Positions 14,714 through 24,588 of a stretch of DNA of 38,506 nucleotides are shown here, piece after piece (position 1 is the stretch's first letter; every line of letters begins with the position of its first letter). The position numbers were made by a program, and so were the translations under genes. Source of the DNA: an uncultured Clostridia bacterium (GTDB lineage Bacteria > Bacillota > Clostridia > TANB77 > CAG-508); assembly GCA_934141445.1 (NCBI GenBank), contig CAKPCF010000014.1:1-38506 (forward strand). Reading direction: 5' to 3'. A model generated the notes under the pieces. That model saw nothing but the letters and a program-made list of their open reading frames with translations, made no database searches and had not been told where the DNA came from.

Positions 14714-16537
14714 TTATTCTGTCTCAATTTTATCTGTTCTTATATTATACAAAGCAGTATTTCTTGAAAAATTTATATTTAAATATGGATCTGGTTTGCT
14801 TAATAATTCTTTCCATTTTGTTTTTAAATTATTGCATTCTTTTTCAAATCTTGCTTGTTTTTCTGGTGTATTTTCATATCCTCTTGTTTTTGATTCATAA
14901 TGCCACAATTCTATATATGGATTATATACAATCAAATATCCTTTTTCTCTTATTTTCAAGCAAAAATCTACATCATTAAATGCAACTTTAAATAATTCTT
15001 CTTCCATGTATCCAACTTCTTCGTAGATTTCTCTTCTAGAAAACAAACATGCACCTGTAACACCACTTAAATTTTGTGTTAAACATTCTCTTCCAAAATA
15101 TCCATGTGTACCATAAGGAATTCCTGTCATTAAATTTGCTGCTAGTCCACAAATACCATAAGCAATTCCAGCATGTTGAATAGAATGATCTGCATAATAT
15201 AATCTTGCACCTACTGCACCTACATCTTTTCGTTGAGCATATCCTATAAACTTTTCAAGCCAATTTTTAGTAATAAGTTCTGTATCATTATTTAATTGCA
15301 TTACAAATTCGCCATCAACATTTTTTACACCATAATTTATAATTTTTGAATAATTAAATCCTTTTTCTGGATAAGTCAATATTTTAATTTTATTATTTTT
15401 CTTTAATTCTTCGTAATATTTAAAAGTTTCCTCTTCTTCGCTATTATTCTCAATAATGTCTATTTCATAATTATCATAAGTAGTTTTTTCTAATATTGAA
15501 TTAATGCATTTCTTTAGAAATTTAATTCCATCTTTATTAGGAATTAATATATTAACTTTAGGATTGCCTTCAACTTCATATTCAATCTCATAAACTCCTG
15601 GAATATCTCCTCCATATTCAGCAGTTCCTTTTCTTCCCATTCTTGTTATATGGTCTTGAGCTGCTTTTTTTCCAGCTTCATAAGCATAAGGTTTTGCATC
15701 TGCAACTTTTGCTGTTGAACCATTATGAACTCTCCAGTGATATAATACTTTTGAGATATGTACTATTTTATCTGTTAATTCACTTGCTCTTAAAACCAAG
15801 TCGAAATCTTGTGCTCCATTATATTCTTTTCTAAAGCCACCTATTTTATCTACCATAAGTTCTTTTTTCATGATTATGAAATGTGTTATATAATTATTTG
15901 AGCTTAAAGTATCTGGCGCAAAATCAGGTTTGAAATGTGGATCACACCTATTATTTAGAGTATCCATTATCTTATCTTCATCAGTATAAATAAACTCTAC
16001 ATCTGGATGTTCATTTATACATTTTACTATTTCATATAATGCAAATACCGGAATTGCATCATCATGGTCTAACAAGCCAATATATTCACCTGTAACCATC
16101 TTTAAAGCTTCATTTGTATTTCCAGATATTCCATCATTCTTTTCTAAATGTTTGTATTTTATTCTTTTATCACTTTCATAATATTTTTTTAATTTTTTAT
16201 TAATTTTTGGACTGCCATCTGCCAAACATAATTCCCAATTTGAATATGTTTGATTTTTCATACAATCAACTAAATCTTTAAAAAAGCTTTCATTTGTATT
16301 ATACATTGGCACTACAATACTAATCTTAGGATTAATTTTAAATTTCTTATTCCTTTGAGCTTCTAGTTCTTCAGCATTTGGTTCATTTTCTTGTATCCAT
16401 TTTTGATAATTCAACAATTCTTGATTATTTCCTTTTTCAACAAATAATTTTCTCATACATTTTCTAAATGTAGCTTTTAGTCCATATTTTTTTAAATAAT
16501 ATTTTACTTGATTAAATATATTCATAATTTTTCTCAT
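14714..16537 (-). CDS. Glycosyltransferase with two GT2 domains
   Basis: 607 residues. After a basic N-terminal helix region, the first GT-A domain begins at about 71 (KISIVVPMYN) with the metal motif LLDHDD at 155-160 and the acceptor region GAQDFDLVLRASE. The second begins at about 326 (PKVNILIPNKDG) with QLNNDTEL near 423 and AFNDVDFCLKIRE. Such paired GT2 domains are common in chain-extending enzymes for rhamnan or related polysaccharides, where each domain makes one linkage. The whole protein is a close relative of residues of about 680-1235 of the gene just upstream, sharing long stretches such as QTYSNWELCLADGS and PEKGFNYSKIINYGV. The ribosome site is weak: AAGGAG lies 13 bases before the ATG. 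Confidence 0.9.
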   Translation of the reverse strand: MRKIMNIFNQVKYYLKKYGLKATFRKCMRKLFVEKGNNQELLNYQKWIQENEPNAEELEAQRNKKFKINPKISIVVPMYNTNESFFKDLVDCMKNQTYSNWELCLADGSPKINKKLKKYYESDKRIKYKHLEKNDGISGNTNEALKMVTGEYIGLLDHDDAIPVFALYEIVKCINEHPDVEFIYTDEDKIMDTLNNRCDPHFKPDFAPDTLSSNNYITHFIIMKKELMVDKIGGFRKEYNGAQDFDLVLRASELTDKIVHISKVLYHWRVHNGSTAKVADAKPYAYEAGKKAAQDHITRMGRKGTAEYGGDIPGVYEIEYEVEGNPKVNILIPNKDGIKFLKKCINSILEKTTYDNYEIDIIENNSEEEETFKYYEELKKNNKIKILTYPEKGFNYSKIINYGVKNVDGEFVMQLNNDTELITKNWLEKFIGYAQRKDVGAVGARLYYADHSIQHAGIAYGICGLAANLMTGIPYGTHGYFGRECLTQNLSGVTGACLFSRREIYEEVGYMEEELFKVAFNDVDFCLKIREKGYLIVYNPYIELWHYESKTRGYENTPEKQARFEKECNNLKTKWKELLSKPDPYLNINFSRNTALYNIRTDKIETE

Positions 16538-16554
16538 TTTTACTCAAATACTCC

Positions 16555-19500
16555 TTAATCTCTTTTTCCTGGATAAACTGTATAATCTGTATTGTCTAAA
16601 TCTAAATTTTTATTGTAGTATGGATCACCTTTGTCCATAGTTTTTTGCCAAATAGACTTAAATGTTTTTATTTCGCCTACAAATCTCGCTTGTTTTTCTG
16701 GAGTGTTTTCCTCCCCTCTTGTTTTTGATTCGTAGTGATAAAATTCTACAAATGGATTATATACAATTCTTTTATTTATCTTTCTTATTTTCATGCAGAA
16801 ATCAATATCATTAAATGCAACAGCCAAATCTTCATTCATATATCCAACATCTTCATAAGTAGACTTTTTGGTCATTATACAAGCCGCTGTAACTGCAGAC
16901 AAGTCTTGAATCATACTTTCCATAGCGAAATATCCATGTGAATCTCTTGGTAAATTTTTAAATCTATGTCCTGCTAAAGTTAACATTCCAATAATTACAC
17001 CAGCATGTTGATAAGTATCATCTGGATAATACAATGCCACTCCAACTGCTCCAACTTCATCATTTTGGCAATAACCAATCATATTCTCTAACCAATCTGG
17101 AGTTAAAAGTTCAGTATCATTATTTAATTGAACTATAAAATCTCCATCTGAATGTCTAACACCATAGTTAATTATCTTAGAATAATTAAAACCTTTTTCT
17201 GGATAATACAATATATTAATTTTTGGATTTTTTTCTAATTCCTTATAATATTCAAAAGTTTCTTTTTCTTCACTATTATTTTCTATAATATTTATCTCAT
17301 AATTGTTATATGTTGTCTTTTCTAAAATGGAATCAACGCAAATCTTTAATATATCAATGCCATCTTTATTTGGAATAACTATAGATACTTTTGGATTACC
17401 TTCAATATCATATATTATTCTATATGTTCCTAAAGTTCTTCCATATTCAACTTTTCCTTTAAGATTATTTCTCTTTAAATAATCTTGTACAGCAAGTAAC
17501 CCTGCTTCAAAAGCCCATGGCTTCGCATCTCCAATCATTGCAGTTGATGTCTTATGGACTCTCCAATGATATAATATTTTAGAAATATGAACTATTTCTT
17601 TTGTATTATCAGCCATTCTTAAAATAATATCATAATCTTGTGCACCATCAAATTCACTTCTAAAACCATTTAATTTATCCATCAATTCTTTCTTAAACAC
17701 ACTAAAATGACATATATAATTAATTGTATTTAGTGTGTCTCTTGCAAAATTAGGTTTGAAAAATGGATCATATCTTTCTTCATCAAATTCTGTTGCTTTA
17801 TCTTCATCTGTATAAATAAATTCTACATTTGGATTTTCATTTATACATTTTACAACTTCATATAAACAGTCTTTTGATAAATAGTCATCATGATCTAATA
17901 AAGCAATAAAATCACCTGTAGCTAAAGATAAAGCTTCATTCGTATTTCCAGAAATTCCTTTATTCTCGCCTATAAATTTATACTTTATTCTTTGCTCATT
18001 TTTTATCATGCTTTTGATTTCATTTAAAGGCTCTTTGCTTCCATCTGCCAAGCATAATTCCCAATTTGAATATGTTTGTTCATGCATAAAATATAATAAT
18101 TCTCTAAAAAACTTCACTGGAGTATTATAAAGAGGAATTATAATGCTAATCTTTGGGTTGTAGTTAAATTTTACATTTTTTTGTTTTTCTAATTCTTCTT
18201 TATTAGGCTCATTATTTATGATCCAAGAATAGTAAGCATTTATTGGTGATAATACTATATTATTTTCTCTTTCAACCATTTTAGCCCAATATTTAGCAGT
18301 TTCTAAATCTGTATATGGCAAAAATATATCAGTTACTTTCTTTAATATTCTTTGATGTCTATTTTCTTCATACACAGCACGCATTTTGCTTCCTGGTGGC
18401 ATAAGTCTATCTACTAATTTTATCTTATTTTTAAAATTAAGCACCCAGCTAATGTATCTTAAAGGTTTTGTAATTCTCCAAGATAATGATTTTTCTATTA
18501 TTCTTAATTTATTTTCAAAATCATCTGCTCTACCATTTGCTAATGTAACTTGTGTATTTAAGTTTGAAATAGTATTGTCTATTTCTTTATATTTTTCTTT
18601 TAGCTCAATATTTTGCTTTTCTAATTCATTTTTTATTCTATTAGATTCTGTTAATTTTGCATTTGTTTTATTTATCATATTATCTTTTTGTATCAATTCT
18701 CTATTTTTTCTGCCTATATATGATACACTTTTTACATGTAAATTCCAAAAGTATTTATTTCTAATACTATCTTGAATATCATTATCCAATTGTTCAAATT
18801 TTTCTATGTATTTCGAAATTCCAAAATGCTCATATAATTCTTCCTTTGGAATATATTTTGCAAGATTATGATTATAAAACAAGGTTCTATATAAAATAAA
18901 TTCTATTGGCACATTTTTCTCATACCATTCTTGATCATAGATATATGGCTCTTCATCTACAACAAAACAATTTGAAGTATTTAAATCAATCAAACCATCT
19001 TCTACATAATGTAAATCACTAAAGTCTTCTTCTATACAATATTTCTTAAATACATTTTCTTCTGGCTTATTTATAATTTCAAATTTGTCCAAAATTTTTG
19101 TTTTAAAATCTTCTAATAGTTTAAGAGCTTTATCCTTGCCTTCTTTTTCACAAATATCTACTATATATTTATCATAAGATATTGCATCTTTTACAAAACG
19201 ACTAATTATTTTATTATTCTCATATTTATCTAATGTTTTGATATTCTTATTTTTTAATATATCAATATTTTTTTCTATTGTATTTATATGATTTTGAGCT
19301 AATTCACCATTTGCAGTTTTTTCAACAACAGTATCTTTTATAACTGTTTTTATATTATATTCATGTTTTCTATATAGTTCAAAATTAACATATCTTATAT
19401 CATTTTGAATATTTTCATTGGAAATTTCTATAAAATATGAATTTGCAAACAATTTGAATTTATCTTTGTTTTCTTTTAGTAACTCTATATATGCTTCTCT

Positions 19501-20262
19501 TTGTCCAAATTCACAATATTCATCTTCTTTAGCATAAACTAAATTACGTGACATCATGTTTTCAGCATCTGGTAAATATTCATCTGAAAAAATAGCATTT
19601 GTTAATTTATAATCTGGTAATGGATAATAAACTTTATGTTTTAAAGATAATCTTTCAATTTCATTTTCAACTTTATCTAGTGTAATTCCTTTTGCTTTTC
19701 CAGTAATTGTAGAATACTGTTCTTTTTCTTTTGCTTTAATTCCTGTCCAATATTGCATACCAAATTTATTATTAAATGCAACTAATATTTTTCCATCATT
19801 TGCTAGATGTTCTTTTGCAAATTTTATTTTATCTATTAAATTTTCATAATTTTCTTCACCAATTATTAAAACATAATCAAAGTTTTTGCTAAAATTTACT
19901 TTTTTATAATTTGCAACTATAATCTCTAAATTTTTATTTTTAGCATATCTATTTGAGATTGCAAATCCTTTTTCTTTGCTATCTGATATACATACAACAT
20001 CTTTAAATTTTTCGCATAAAAAGCCTGTAATTTCTCCCAAATTTGGATTTAATTCTAAAACATTAGCATTATTTTTGAATTCATACCAAGAAACTATATT
20101 TTTTCTAGAATCTGTCAAAATTAAATAATCTTCAACACTTGTATTTTCATTTATTTCTAGATTACAATCTATATTTAAAAAATATTTTTCCAATTGTTCC
20201 TTTACTTTTTCATCAAGAACATTTTTTTCATCTTCTGTATAAAAATCCAAATTAAGTTTCAT
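16555..20262 (-). CDS. Methyltransferase-like domain + coiled coil + two GT2 domains (1235 residues)
   Basis: A large multidomain polysaccharide enzyme. Residues of about 60-170 have a Rossmann methyltransferase shape: NVLELNPNLGEITGFL, then VVCISDSKEKGFAISNRYAKNKNLEIIVANY and FDYVLIIG. The glycine motif at 70-79 is degenerate (ELNPNLGEIT), so SAM binding is doubtful. Residues 200-500 are an unrecognised region. A coiled coil follows (about 519-590). Two GT-A domains follow: about 704-900 with LLDHDD at 788-793, and about 957-1190 with NNDTEL at 1047-1052 and AFNDIDFCMKI. In other bacteria coiled coils with this layout set chain length, while methylation caps the chain; applying this here is inference. 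The C-terminal half is paralogous to the next gene. Confidence 0.88.
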   Translation of the reverse strand: MKLNLDFYTEDEKNVLDEKVKEQLEKYFLNIDCNLEINENTSVEDYLILTDSRKNIVSWYEFKNNANVLELNPNLGEITGFLCEKFKDVVCISDSKEKGFAISNRYAKNKNLEIIVANYKKVNFSKNFDYVLIIGEENYENLIDKIKFAKEHLANDGKILVAFNNKFGMQYWTGIKAKEKEQYSTITGKAKGITLDKVENEIERLSLKHKVYYPLPDYKLTNAIFSDEYLPDAENMMSRNLVYAKEDEYCEFGQREAYIELLKENKDKFKLFANSYFIEISNENIQNDIRYVNFELYRKHEYNIKTVIKDTVVEKTANGELAQNHINTIEKNIDILKNKNIKTLDKYENNKIISRFVKDAISYDKYIVDICEKEGKDKALKLLEDFKTKILDKFEIINKPEENVFKKYCIEEDFSDLHYVEDGLIDLNTSNCFVVDEEPYIYDQEWYEKNVPIEFILYRTLFYNHNLAKYIPKEELYEHFGISKYIEKFEQLDNDIQDSIRNKYFWNLHVKSVSYIGRKNRELIQKDNMINKTNAKLTESNRIKNELEKQNIELKEKYKEIDNTISNLNTQVTLANGRADDFENKLRIIEKSLSWRITKPLRYISWVLNFKNKIKLVDRLMPPGSKMRAVYEENRHQRILKKVTDIFLPYTDLETAKYWAKMVERENNIVLSPINAYYSWIINNEPNKEELEKQKNVKFNYNPKISIIIPLYNTPVKFFRELLYFMHEQTYSNWELCLADGSKEPLNEIKSMIKNEQRIKYKFIGENKGISGNTNEALSLATGDFIALLDHDDYLSKDCLYEVVKCINENPNVEFIYTDEDKATEFDEERYDPFFKPNFARDTLNTINYICHFSVFKKELMDKLNGFRSEFDGAQDYDIILRMADNTKEIVHISKILYHWRVHKTSTAMIGDAKPWAFEAGLLAVQDYLKRNNLKGKVEYGRTLGTYRIIYDIEGNPKVSIVIPNKDGIDILKICVDSILEKTTYNNYEINIIENNSEEKETFEYYKELEKNPKINILYYPEKGFNYSKIINYGVRHSDGDFIVQLNNDTELLTPDWLENMIGYCQNDEVGAVGVALYYPDDTYQHAGVIIGMLTLAGHRFKNLPRDSHGYFAMESMIQDLSAVTAACIMTKKSTYEDVGYMNEDLAVAFNDIDFCMKIRKINKRIVYNPFVEFYHYESKTRGEENTPEKQARFVGEIKTFKSIWQKTMDKGDPYYNKNLDLDNTDYTVYPGKRD

Positions 20263-20322
20263 TCTTTTTTCCTTTCTTAAGGCACAAACCTAACTAGAAA
20301 ATAAATTATTTCTAAGTCAAGA

Positions 20323-21615
20323 CTATATCTTGTGTATTTTAATATTAGAATCTAATCTAATAATACCAACTGTATTCTTTGTTGTAATTACTTCAATAAG
20401 TAAAGCATCATATTTTCTATTTAAAACTTCTAGTTCTCCATTCAAATTATACTTTGTACAACTAAATGATAATGTATATTTTCCAGCTGCTACCGGAATT
20501 TTTTGCTTAAACTCACAAACTATCACATCACCTTTTTTATATTTTCCAGTAATTACTCTTTCTATTTCAGTATTAGTTCCAGCGATATCATTACCATGGA
20601 AGTCTTTTACAGTTACTGTGAAAATTGGATCAGTAACATCTTGATTAAACTTGATTTTTGATTTTAATAGTATGGTTTCACTATTATCAAAAGTATTTAT
20701 AGGTTGTCCATTTAGATTAAACATACCATAATCAATTACTTCTGCTCTTTTATCTCCATATTCTGTAATATTAGGATTTTGAACAAATTTTGTTTTCCAT
20801 TCTTCATTATCTAAATCTGTCACTTTAAACTGATTTTCAGATTCTACATTTTCATTTTCTTGTTCTTGGATTTCATCTGGATTTAATCCGACAATAATTT
20901 TTTTATATTTTTCAACACCAGTTTTTACATCACCATCATAAATTTTCTTTCCTGCATCAATTATAATAGCTCTAGTACAGTTCTTCAAAACATCTGCAAC
21001 ACTATGTGTTACAAATATAATAGTTTTTCCTGCTTCTTTAAATTGTTCAAATTTTTTAAAACATTTTAATTGAAACGCCATATCTCCAACTGACAAAACT
21101 TCATCAACAATAAGAAGCTCTGGATCAACATTTATAGCACAAGCAAAGGCTAAACGAGCAAACATACCAGAAGAATATGTTTTTACAGGTTGATTTAAAT
21201 GGTCTCCAATATCAGCAAACTCTATTATTTCTTTTTCTTTCGCTTTTATTTGCTCATGTGTTAATCCCATAACAGCACCATGTTGATAAATATTTTCATA
21301 CCCAGTTAATTCTGGATTAAATGCAGTTCCAAGCTCTAATAGTGAACTAACCTTTCCATTTACTTTAAGCTCTCCAGATGTTGGAACAACAACTCCTGTA
21401 ATCATTTTTAATAAAGTTGATTTACCAGCTCCATTTTTTCCTAATATTCCAAGCACTTCTCCCTTATGAATTTCTAAGTTTAAATTGTCCATTGCTCTAA
21501 AAGTTCCATGTCTTTGTGTCCAAGGAAATAAAGTTTCTATTAGCCTATCTTTTTTTCTGTCATACATCTTATATTCTTTAACTAAATTTGTTATTTTTAC
21601 AACAGTATCGTCCAT
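20323..21615 (-). CDS. Polysaccharide ABC exporter ATPase with C-terminal substrate-recognition domain (Wzt-like)
   Basis: ATP-binding subunit that drives export of a lipid-linked polysaccharide through the permease encoded two genes upstream. Walker A is GKNGAGKST, the signature is YSSGM followed by ARLAFA (typical for the TagH/Wzt/RfbB branch), Walker B is LLIVDEVLSVGD, and the switch His is in FVTHS. The ATPase ends at about 245. Residues of about 270-430 form a beta-rich domain (VKDFHGNDIAGTNTE, YTLSFSCTKYN) like the C-terminal domain of Wzt proteins that recognises the modified chain end before export. That fits an operon with a methyltransferase-like domain. The gene lies between two glycosyltransferase genes, with gaps of 60 and 11 bases. 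Confidence 0.93.
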   Translation of the reverse strand: MDDTVVKITNLVKEYKMYDRKKDRLIETLFPWTQRHGTFRAMDNLNLEIHKGEVLGILGKNGAGKSTLLKMITGVVVPTSGELKVNGKVSSLLELGTAFNPELTGYENIYQHGAVMGLTHEQIKAKEKEIIEFADIGDHLNQPVKTYSSGMFARLAFACAINVDPELLIVDEVLSVGDMAFQLKCFKKFEQFKEAGKTIIFVTHSVADVLKNCTRAIIIDAGKKIYDGDVKTGVEKYKKIIVGLNPDEIQEQENENVESENQFKVTDLDNEEWKTKFVQNPNITEYGDKRAEVIDYGMFNLNGQPINTFDNSETILLKSKIKFNQDVTDPIFTVTVKDFHGNDIAGTNTEIERVITGKYKKGDVIVCEFKQKIPVAAGKYTLSFSCTKYNLNGELEVLNRKYDALLIEVITTKNTVGIIRLDSNIKIHKI

Positions 21616-21626
21616 TTCTTACCTTC

Positions 21627-22595
21627 CTATTTATGCTTTTTTATTTTAAAAGCAATTTTTCCTAAAAATGGAATATTTAAAATTATAAAATTTTGTATAG
21701 AATAGCTAAATTCTTCATATTTATATAATTTAAAATACAGTATCCATTTTCTAAAATTTATTATTTTAACATTTTTCAATAATTCAAAATATTCTAAAGC
21801 CTCATTTGTATATCTAGTAATTTTTTGAGATTTTATTCTTCCTTGATATCTTTTTAAAATTTCAAAATGTTCAATCTTTACATTTATAAACATATCTCTA
21901 AGTTCTTTAAAATCATCAATTTGGTCTGATTTTCTACTTGAACCAACTCTATTTTCTGTATGTTGTCTATATTTTATTGTTGTTTCTGATAAATAACTAA
22001 TTTTTCCATTTGCACTTATAACCAAAGCTGTCCAATAATCATGTAATACATATTTGCTTGTTTTTGGCAAAGGCAATATATCTGATATGTATTTACTTTT
22101 TGCAAGTATTGTACAACCAGTAACAAAATTATTTAAATATAAAGCATTAAAATTATTATATTTGATTATTTTGCTATATATTTTTTTATACTTCCAATAT
22201 GATGGATATATTGTTTTTAAATTTTCATCAACAATTTCTAAATCTGTATATACTAAATCCGCATTTTCACTTTTAAGTTTGTCTAAACTCTTCTCAATTT
22301 TAGTATTATTCCAAACATCATCTTGATCTGAAAACATAAAATATTTTGAATTTACTTTTTCTAATAAAAATTCAAAATTTGATATCACACCTAAATTCTC
22401 TTTATGATTATAAACAATAACTCTATTATCCTTTTCTTTATATTCTTTTAATATTTGAAGTGTTTTATCATTTGAACCATCATCTGAAATAATTAAATTA
22501 AAATTCTTGTAAGTCTGATTTAATATACTATCTAGCTGTTCTCTTAAAAATTTTTCTCCATTATATGTGGCAAGTAATATATCTATTTTGTCCAT
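21627..22595 (-). CDS. GT2-family glycosyltransferase
   Basis: 322 residues. N-terminal GT-A domain: IDILLATYNGEKFLREQLDSILNQTYKNFNLIISDDGS, then FMFSDQDDVW (the DxD metal motif) and HDYWTALV near the acceptor site, which is the pattern of rhamnosyltransferases related to streptococcal RgpB/Cps proteins. The C-terminal part is basic and hydrophobic and may contact the membrane. It sits between the permease and ATPase genes of the exporter, a common arrangement for wall-polysaccharide operons. Donor and acceptor sugars cannot be read from the sequence. Confidence 0.9.
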   Translation of the reverse strand: MDKIDILLATYNGEKFLREQLDSILNQTYKNFNLIISDDGSNDKTLQILKEYKEKDNRVIVYNHKENLGVISNFEFLLEKVNSKYFMFSDQDDVWNNTKIEKSLDKLKSENADLVYTDLEIVDENLKTIYPSYWKYKKIYSKIIKYNNFNALYLNNFVTGCTILAKSKYISDILPLPKTSKYVLHDYWTALVISANGKISYLSETTIKYRQHTENRVGSSRKSDQIDDFKELRDMFINVKIEHFEILKRYQGRIKSQKITRYTNEALEYFELLKNVKIINFRKWILYFKLYKYEEFSYSIQNFIILNIPFLGKIAFKIKKHK

Positions 22596-22630
22596 CTTTT
22601 TCCTCTTAAACTTTAATTTTGCAAAATGTT

Positions 22631-23419
22631 TTATAATACATCAGCAAAGTCTTTCTTACTCTTTTTAAATATTACATTTCCCCATAAAAATATGAAAATT
22701 GTAATACACCAAAATATAATTGTATATAAACCGTGATGCTCAGTTATTATTGTAGAAGCTGGTATAAAAGCTTGTCTGAATCCTTCTATCAAATAAGTAA
22801 ATGGAAACATTTTAAACAATATACATAATTTTCCTTGAATCATACTTAAATTCCATACAATTGGTGAGAACCACATAAATAATTGCATTAAAATTGTTAA
22901 CAATTGTGCAAAGTCTGGCACTAATGTAGTTAATGCAGATGTAAATCTTGTAAATGCTATTATAAAAACAAATGCACAAAAAATAATATATAAAACATTT
23001 AATAAATTAGGAAAAAAGCCATAAATTGATGATGCAAGAACAGCAATCAAAATTAAAAATAATCCTATAAAGCTAGAAGATGTTAAAGATATTATTGGTA
23101 TGATATCTACTGGAAATACAACTTTTTTTACTAAGTAACTATAACATCTTATTGAATTACTTGCATTCATAATTGCATCATTGCAAAACATCCACATTGC
23201 CATACCTGGTAAAAACCATACAACATAAGGATATTCTCCTGAACTACCTGTTTTTAATATATATTGAAAAACAATAACATAAGTAATCATAAAAACAAAT
23301 GGTTGAGCAAACCCCCAAATTGTTCCAAGGCTTGTACTTGCAAATCTATTTTTGAAATCATTTTTTCCAAGCTCTACTGCTAATTTTTTATTTTTCCAAA
23401 GTGTCTTAAAAAATTCCAT
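22631..23419 (-). CDS. Polysaccharide ABC exporter permease (Wzm/TagG-like)
   Basis: Membrane subunit of an ABC-2-type exporter for lipid-linked polysaccharide or teichoic-acid-like polymers. The 262 residues show the N-terminal amphipathic part with RFASTSLGTIWGFAQPFVFMITYVIVF, then PYVVWFLPGMAMWMF, LVKKVVFPVDIIPI and the C-terminal FKMFPFTYLIEGFRQAF; about six membrane segments are visible. It is the first gene of the operon, behind a strong promoter, and pairs with the ATPase gene at 20323-21615. Confidence 0.94.
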   Translation of the reverse strand: MEFFKTLWKNKKLAVELGKNDFKNRFASTSLGTIWGFAQPFVFMITYVIVFQYILKTGSSGEYPYVVWFLPGMAMWMFCNDAIMNASNSIRCYSYLVKKVVFPVDIIPIISLTSSSFIGLFLILIAVLASSIYGFFPNLLNVLYIIFCAFVFIIAFTRFTSALTTLVPDFAQLLTILMQLFMWFSPIVWNLSMIQGKLCILFKMFPFTYLIEGFRQAFIPASTIITEHHGLYTIIFWCITIFIFLWGNVIFKKSKKDFADVL

Positions 23420-23451
23420 TTTTCTCTTCCTTTTTCTATAAATTCGTGCAT

Positions 23452-23480
23452 ATTATATCATTTACTTATACCAATTTCAA
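23452..23480 (-). promoter_or_regulatory. Promoter of the surface-polysaccharide operon
   Basis: On the minus strand TTGAAA (23480-23475) and TATAAT (23457-23452) are 17 bases apart, and TG one base before the -10 box makes it an extended -10 promoter. Seven genes (23419 down to 13275) follow without an obvious internal terminator. Confidence 0.85.
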
Positions 23481-23537
23481 CCATTTCATTGTGATAAATT
23501 TGTGAAATTTCATAAGTAAAAATTTCCTAAAAAAGCT

Positions 23538-23565
23538 TTGAAATTTCTAAATTTTAGCATATAAT
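23538..23565 (+). promoter_or_regulatory. Promoter of dapA
   Basis: TTGAAA (23538-23543) and TATAAT (23560-23565) are 16 bases apart. Transcription would begin near 23572, leaving a leader of about 58 bases, too short for a lysine riboswitch. Confidence 0.75.
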
Positions 23566-23629
23566 ATCTATATATAAAAATATAATTATATTTTTATAAA
23601 ATTTTAGTCTCATATAAAGGAGATTATAC

Positions 23630-24520
23630 ATGAAACAAATTATTTTTAAAGGCTGTGGTACAGCTATAATAACACCATTTACTAAAGATGATAAAGTCGA
23701 TTTTGATGCTTTCGGAAAATTGATTGAATTTCAAATTTCTGAAAAAGCAGATGCTATAATAGTTTGTGGAACAACTGGTGAAGCTTCTACAATGACTTTA
23801 GAAGAAAGAAAAGAAACTATTAAATATGCTGTTCAAAAAGTAAATAAAAGAATTCCTGTAATCGCTGGTACTGGCGCTAATTGTACAAAAAATGCAATAG
23901 AAATGACTAAATATGCACAAAGTGTCGGCGTTGATGGAGTATTAGTAGTTACTCCATACTATAATAAAACTACTCAAGCTGGACTTATTGCTCACTATTC
24001 TGCTATTGCTAAAGAAACTACATTACCAATTATTTTATATAGTGTTCCTAGCAGAACTGGTGTTAATATTATGCCAAATACATGTTTAGAACTTTCAAAA
24101 ATTTCTAATATCGTTGCTATAAAAGAAGCAAGTGGCAATTTATCTCAAATTGCTGAAATCGCACATTTATGCAAGGATGATCTAAATATTTACTCTGGAA
24201 ATGATGACCAAATAACTTCCATTCTTGCAGTTGGTGGTATAGGTGTAATTTCTGTTTTATCTAATATTGCACCTAAATATACACATAATATTACACAAAA
24301 TTTCTTTGAGGGAAATATTTTTGAAGCTATTAAACTTCAATTAGATGCAATTCCTTTAATAAAAGCTTTATTTAGTGAAGTTAATCCAATTCCTGTTAAA
24401 GAAGCTTGCAATATGTTAGGTTTTGGTGGTGGTACACCTAGACTTCCTCTAATTCCTTTAAGTGATGCAAATAAAGAAATTTTAAAAAAGGAATTATTCG
24501 CCTTTGGTTTACTTAAATAA
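23630..24520 (+). CDS. dapA: 4-hydroxy-tetrahydrodipicolinate synthase
   Basis: Condenses pyruvate with aspartate semialdehyde, the first committed step to diaminopimelate and lysine. The 296 residues are the family length. Motifs: GCGTAIITPF, VCGTTGEASTMT (the substrate-binding TTGE), AGTGANCT, VTPYYNKTTQ (catalytic Tyr), YSVPSRTG (Arg) and the Schiff-base Lys in AIKEASGN; the feature SGNDDQ follows. An AAAGGAG site precedes the ATG. It is transcribed divergently from the polysaccharide operon and lies 719 bases upstream of dapB, with an HD-domain gene between them. Confidence 0.97.
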   Translation: MKQIIFKGCGTAIITPFTKDDKVDFDAFGKLIEFQISEKADAIIVCGTTGEASTMTLEERKETIKYAVQKVNKRIPVIAGTGANCTKNAIEMTKYAQSVGVDGVLVVTPYYNKTTQAGLIAHYSAIAKETTLPIILYSVPSRTGVNIMPNTCLELSKISNIVAIKEASGNLSQIAEIAHLCKDDLNIYSGNDDQITSILAVGGIGVISVLSNIAPKYTHNITQNFFEGNIFEAIKLQLDAIPLIKALFSEVNPIPVKEACNMLGFGGGTPRLPLIPLSDANKEILKKELFAFGLLK

Positions 24521-24588
24521 CTATGCTATAATAAATATAGCTTTGTATAAAGCATTTTCAATTCAAATGAAAGGAATATTTTTTACTA

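Noticed and set aside
14714..20262. A recent gene duplication or assembly duplication in the glycosyltransferases
   Set aside because: The protein halves are similar but clearly diverged throughout, so this is an old paralogy and not an assembly artefact.
23566..23629. Lysine riboswitch before dapA
   Set aside because: The leader from the predicted start is only about 58 bases, far shorter than the lysine aptamer, and shows no conserved core.
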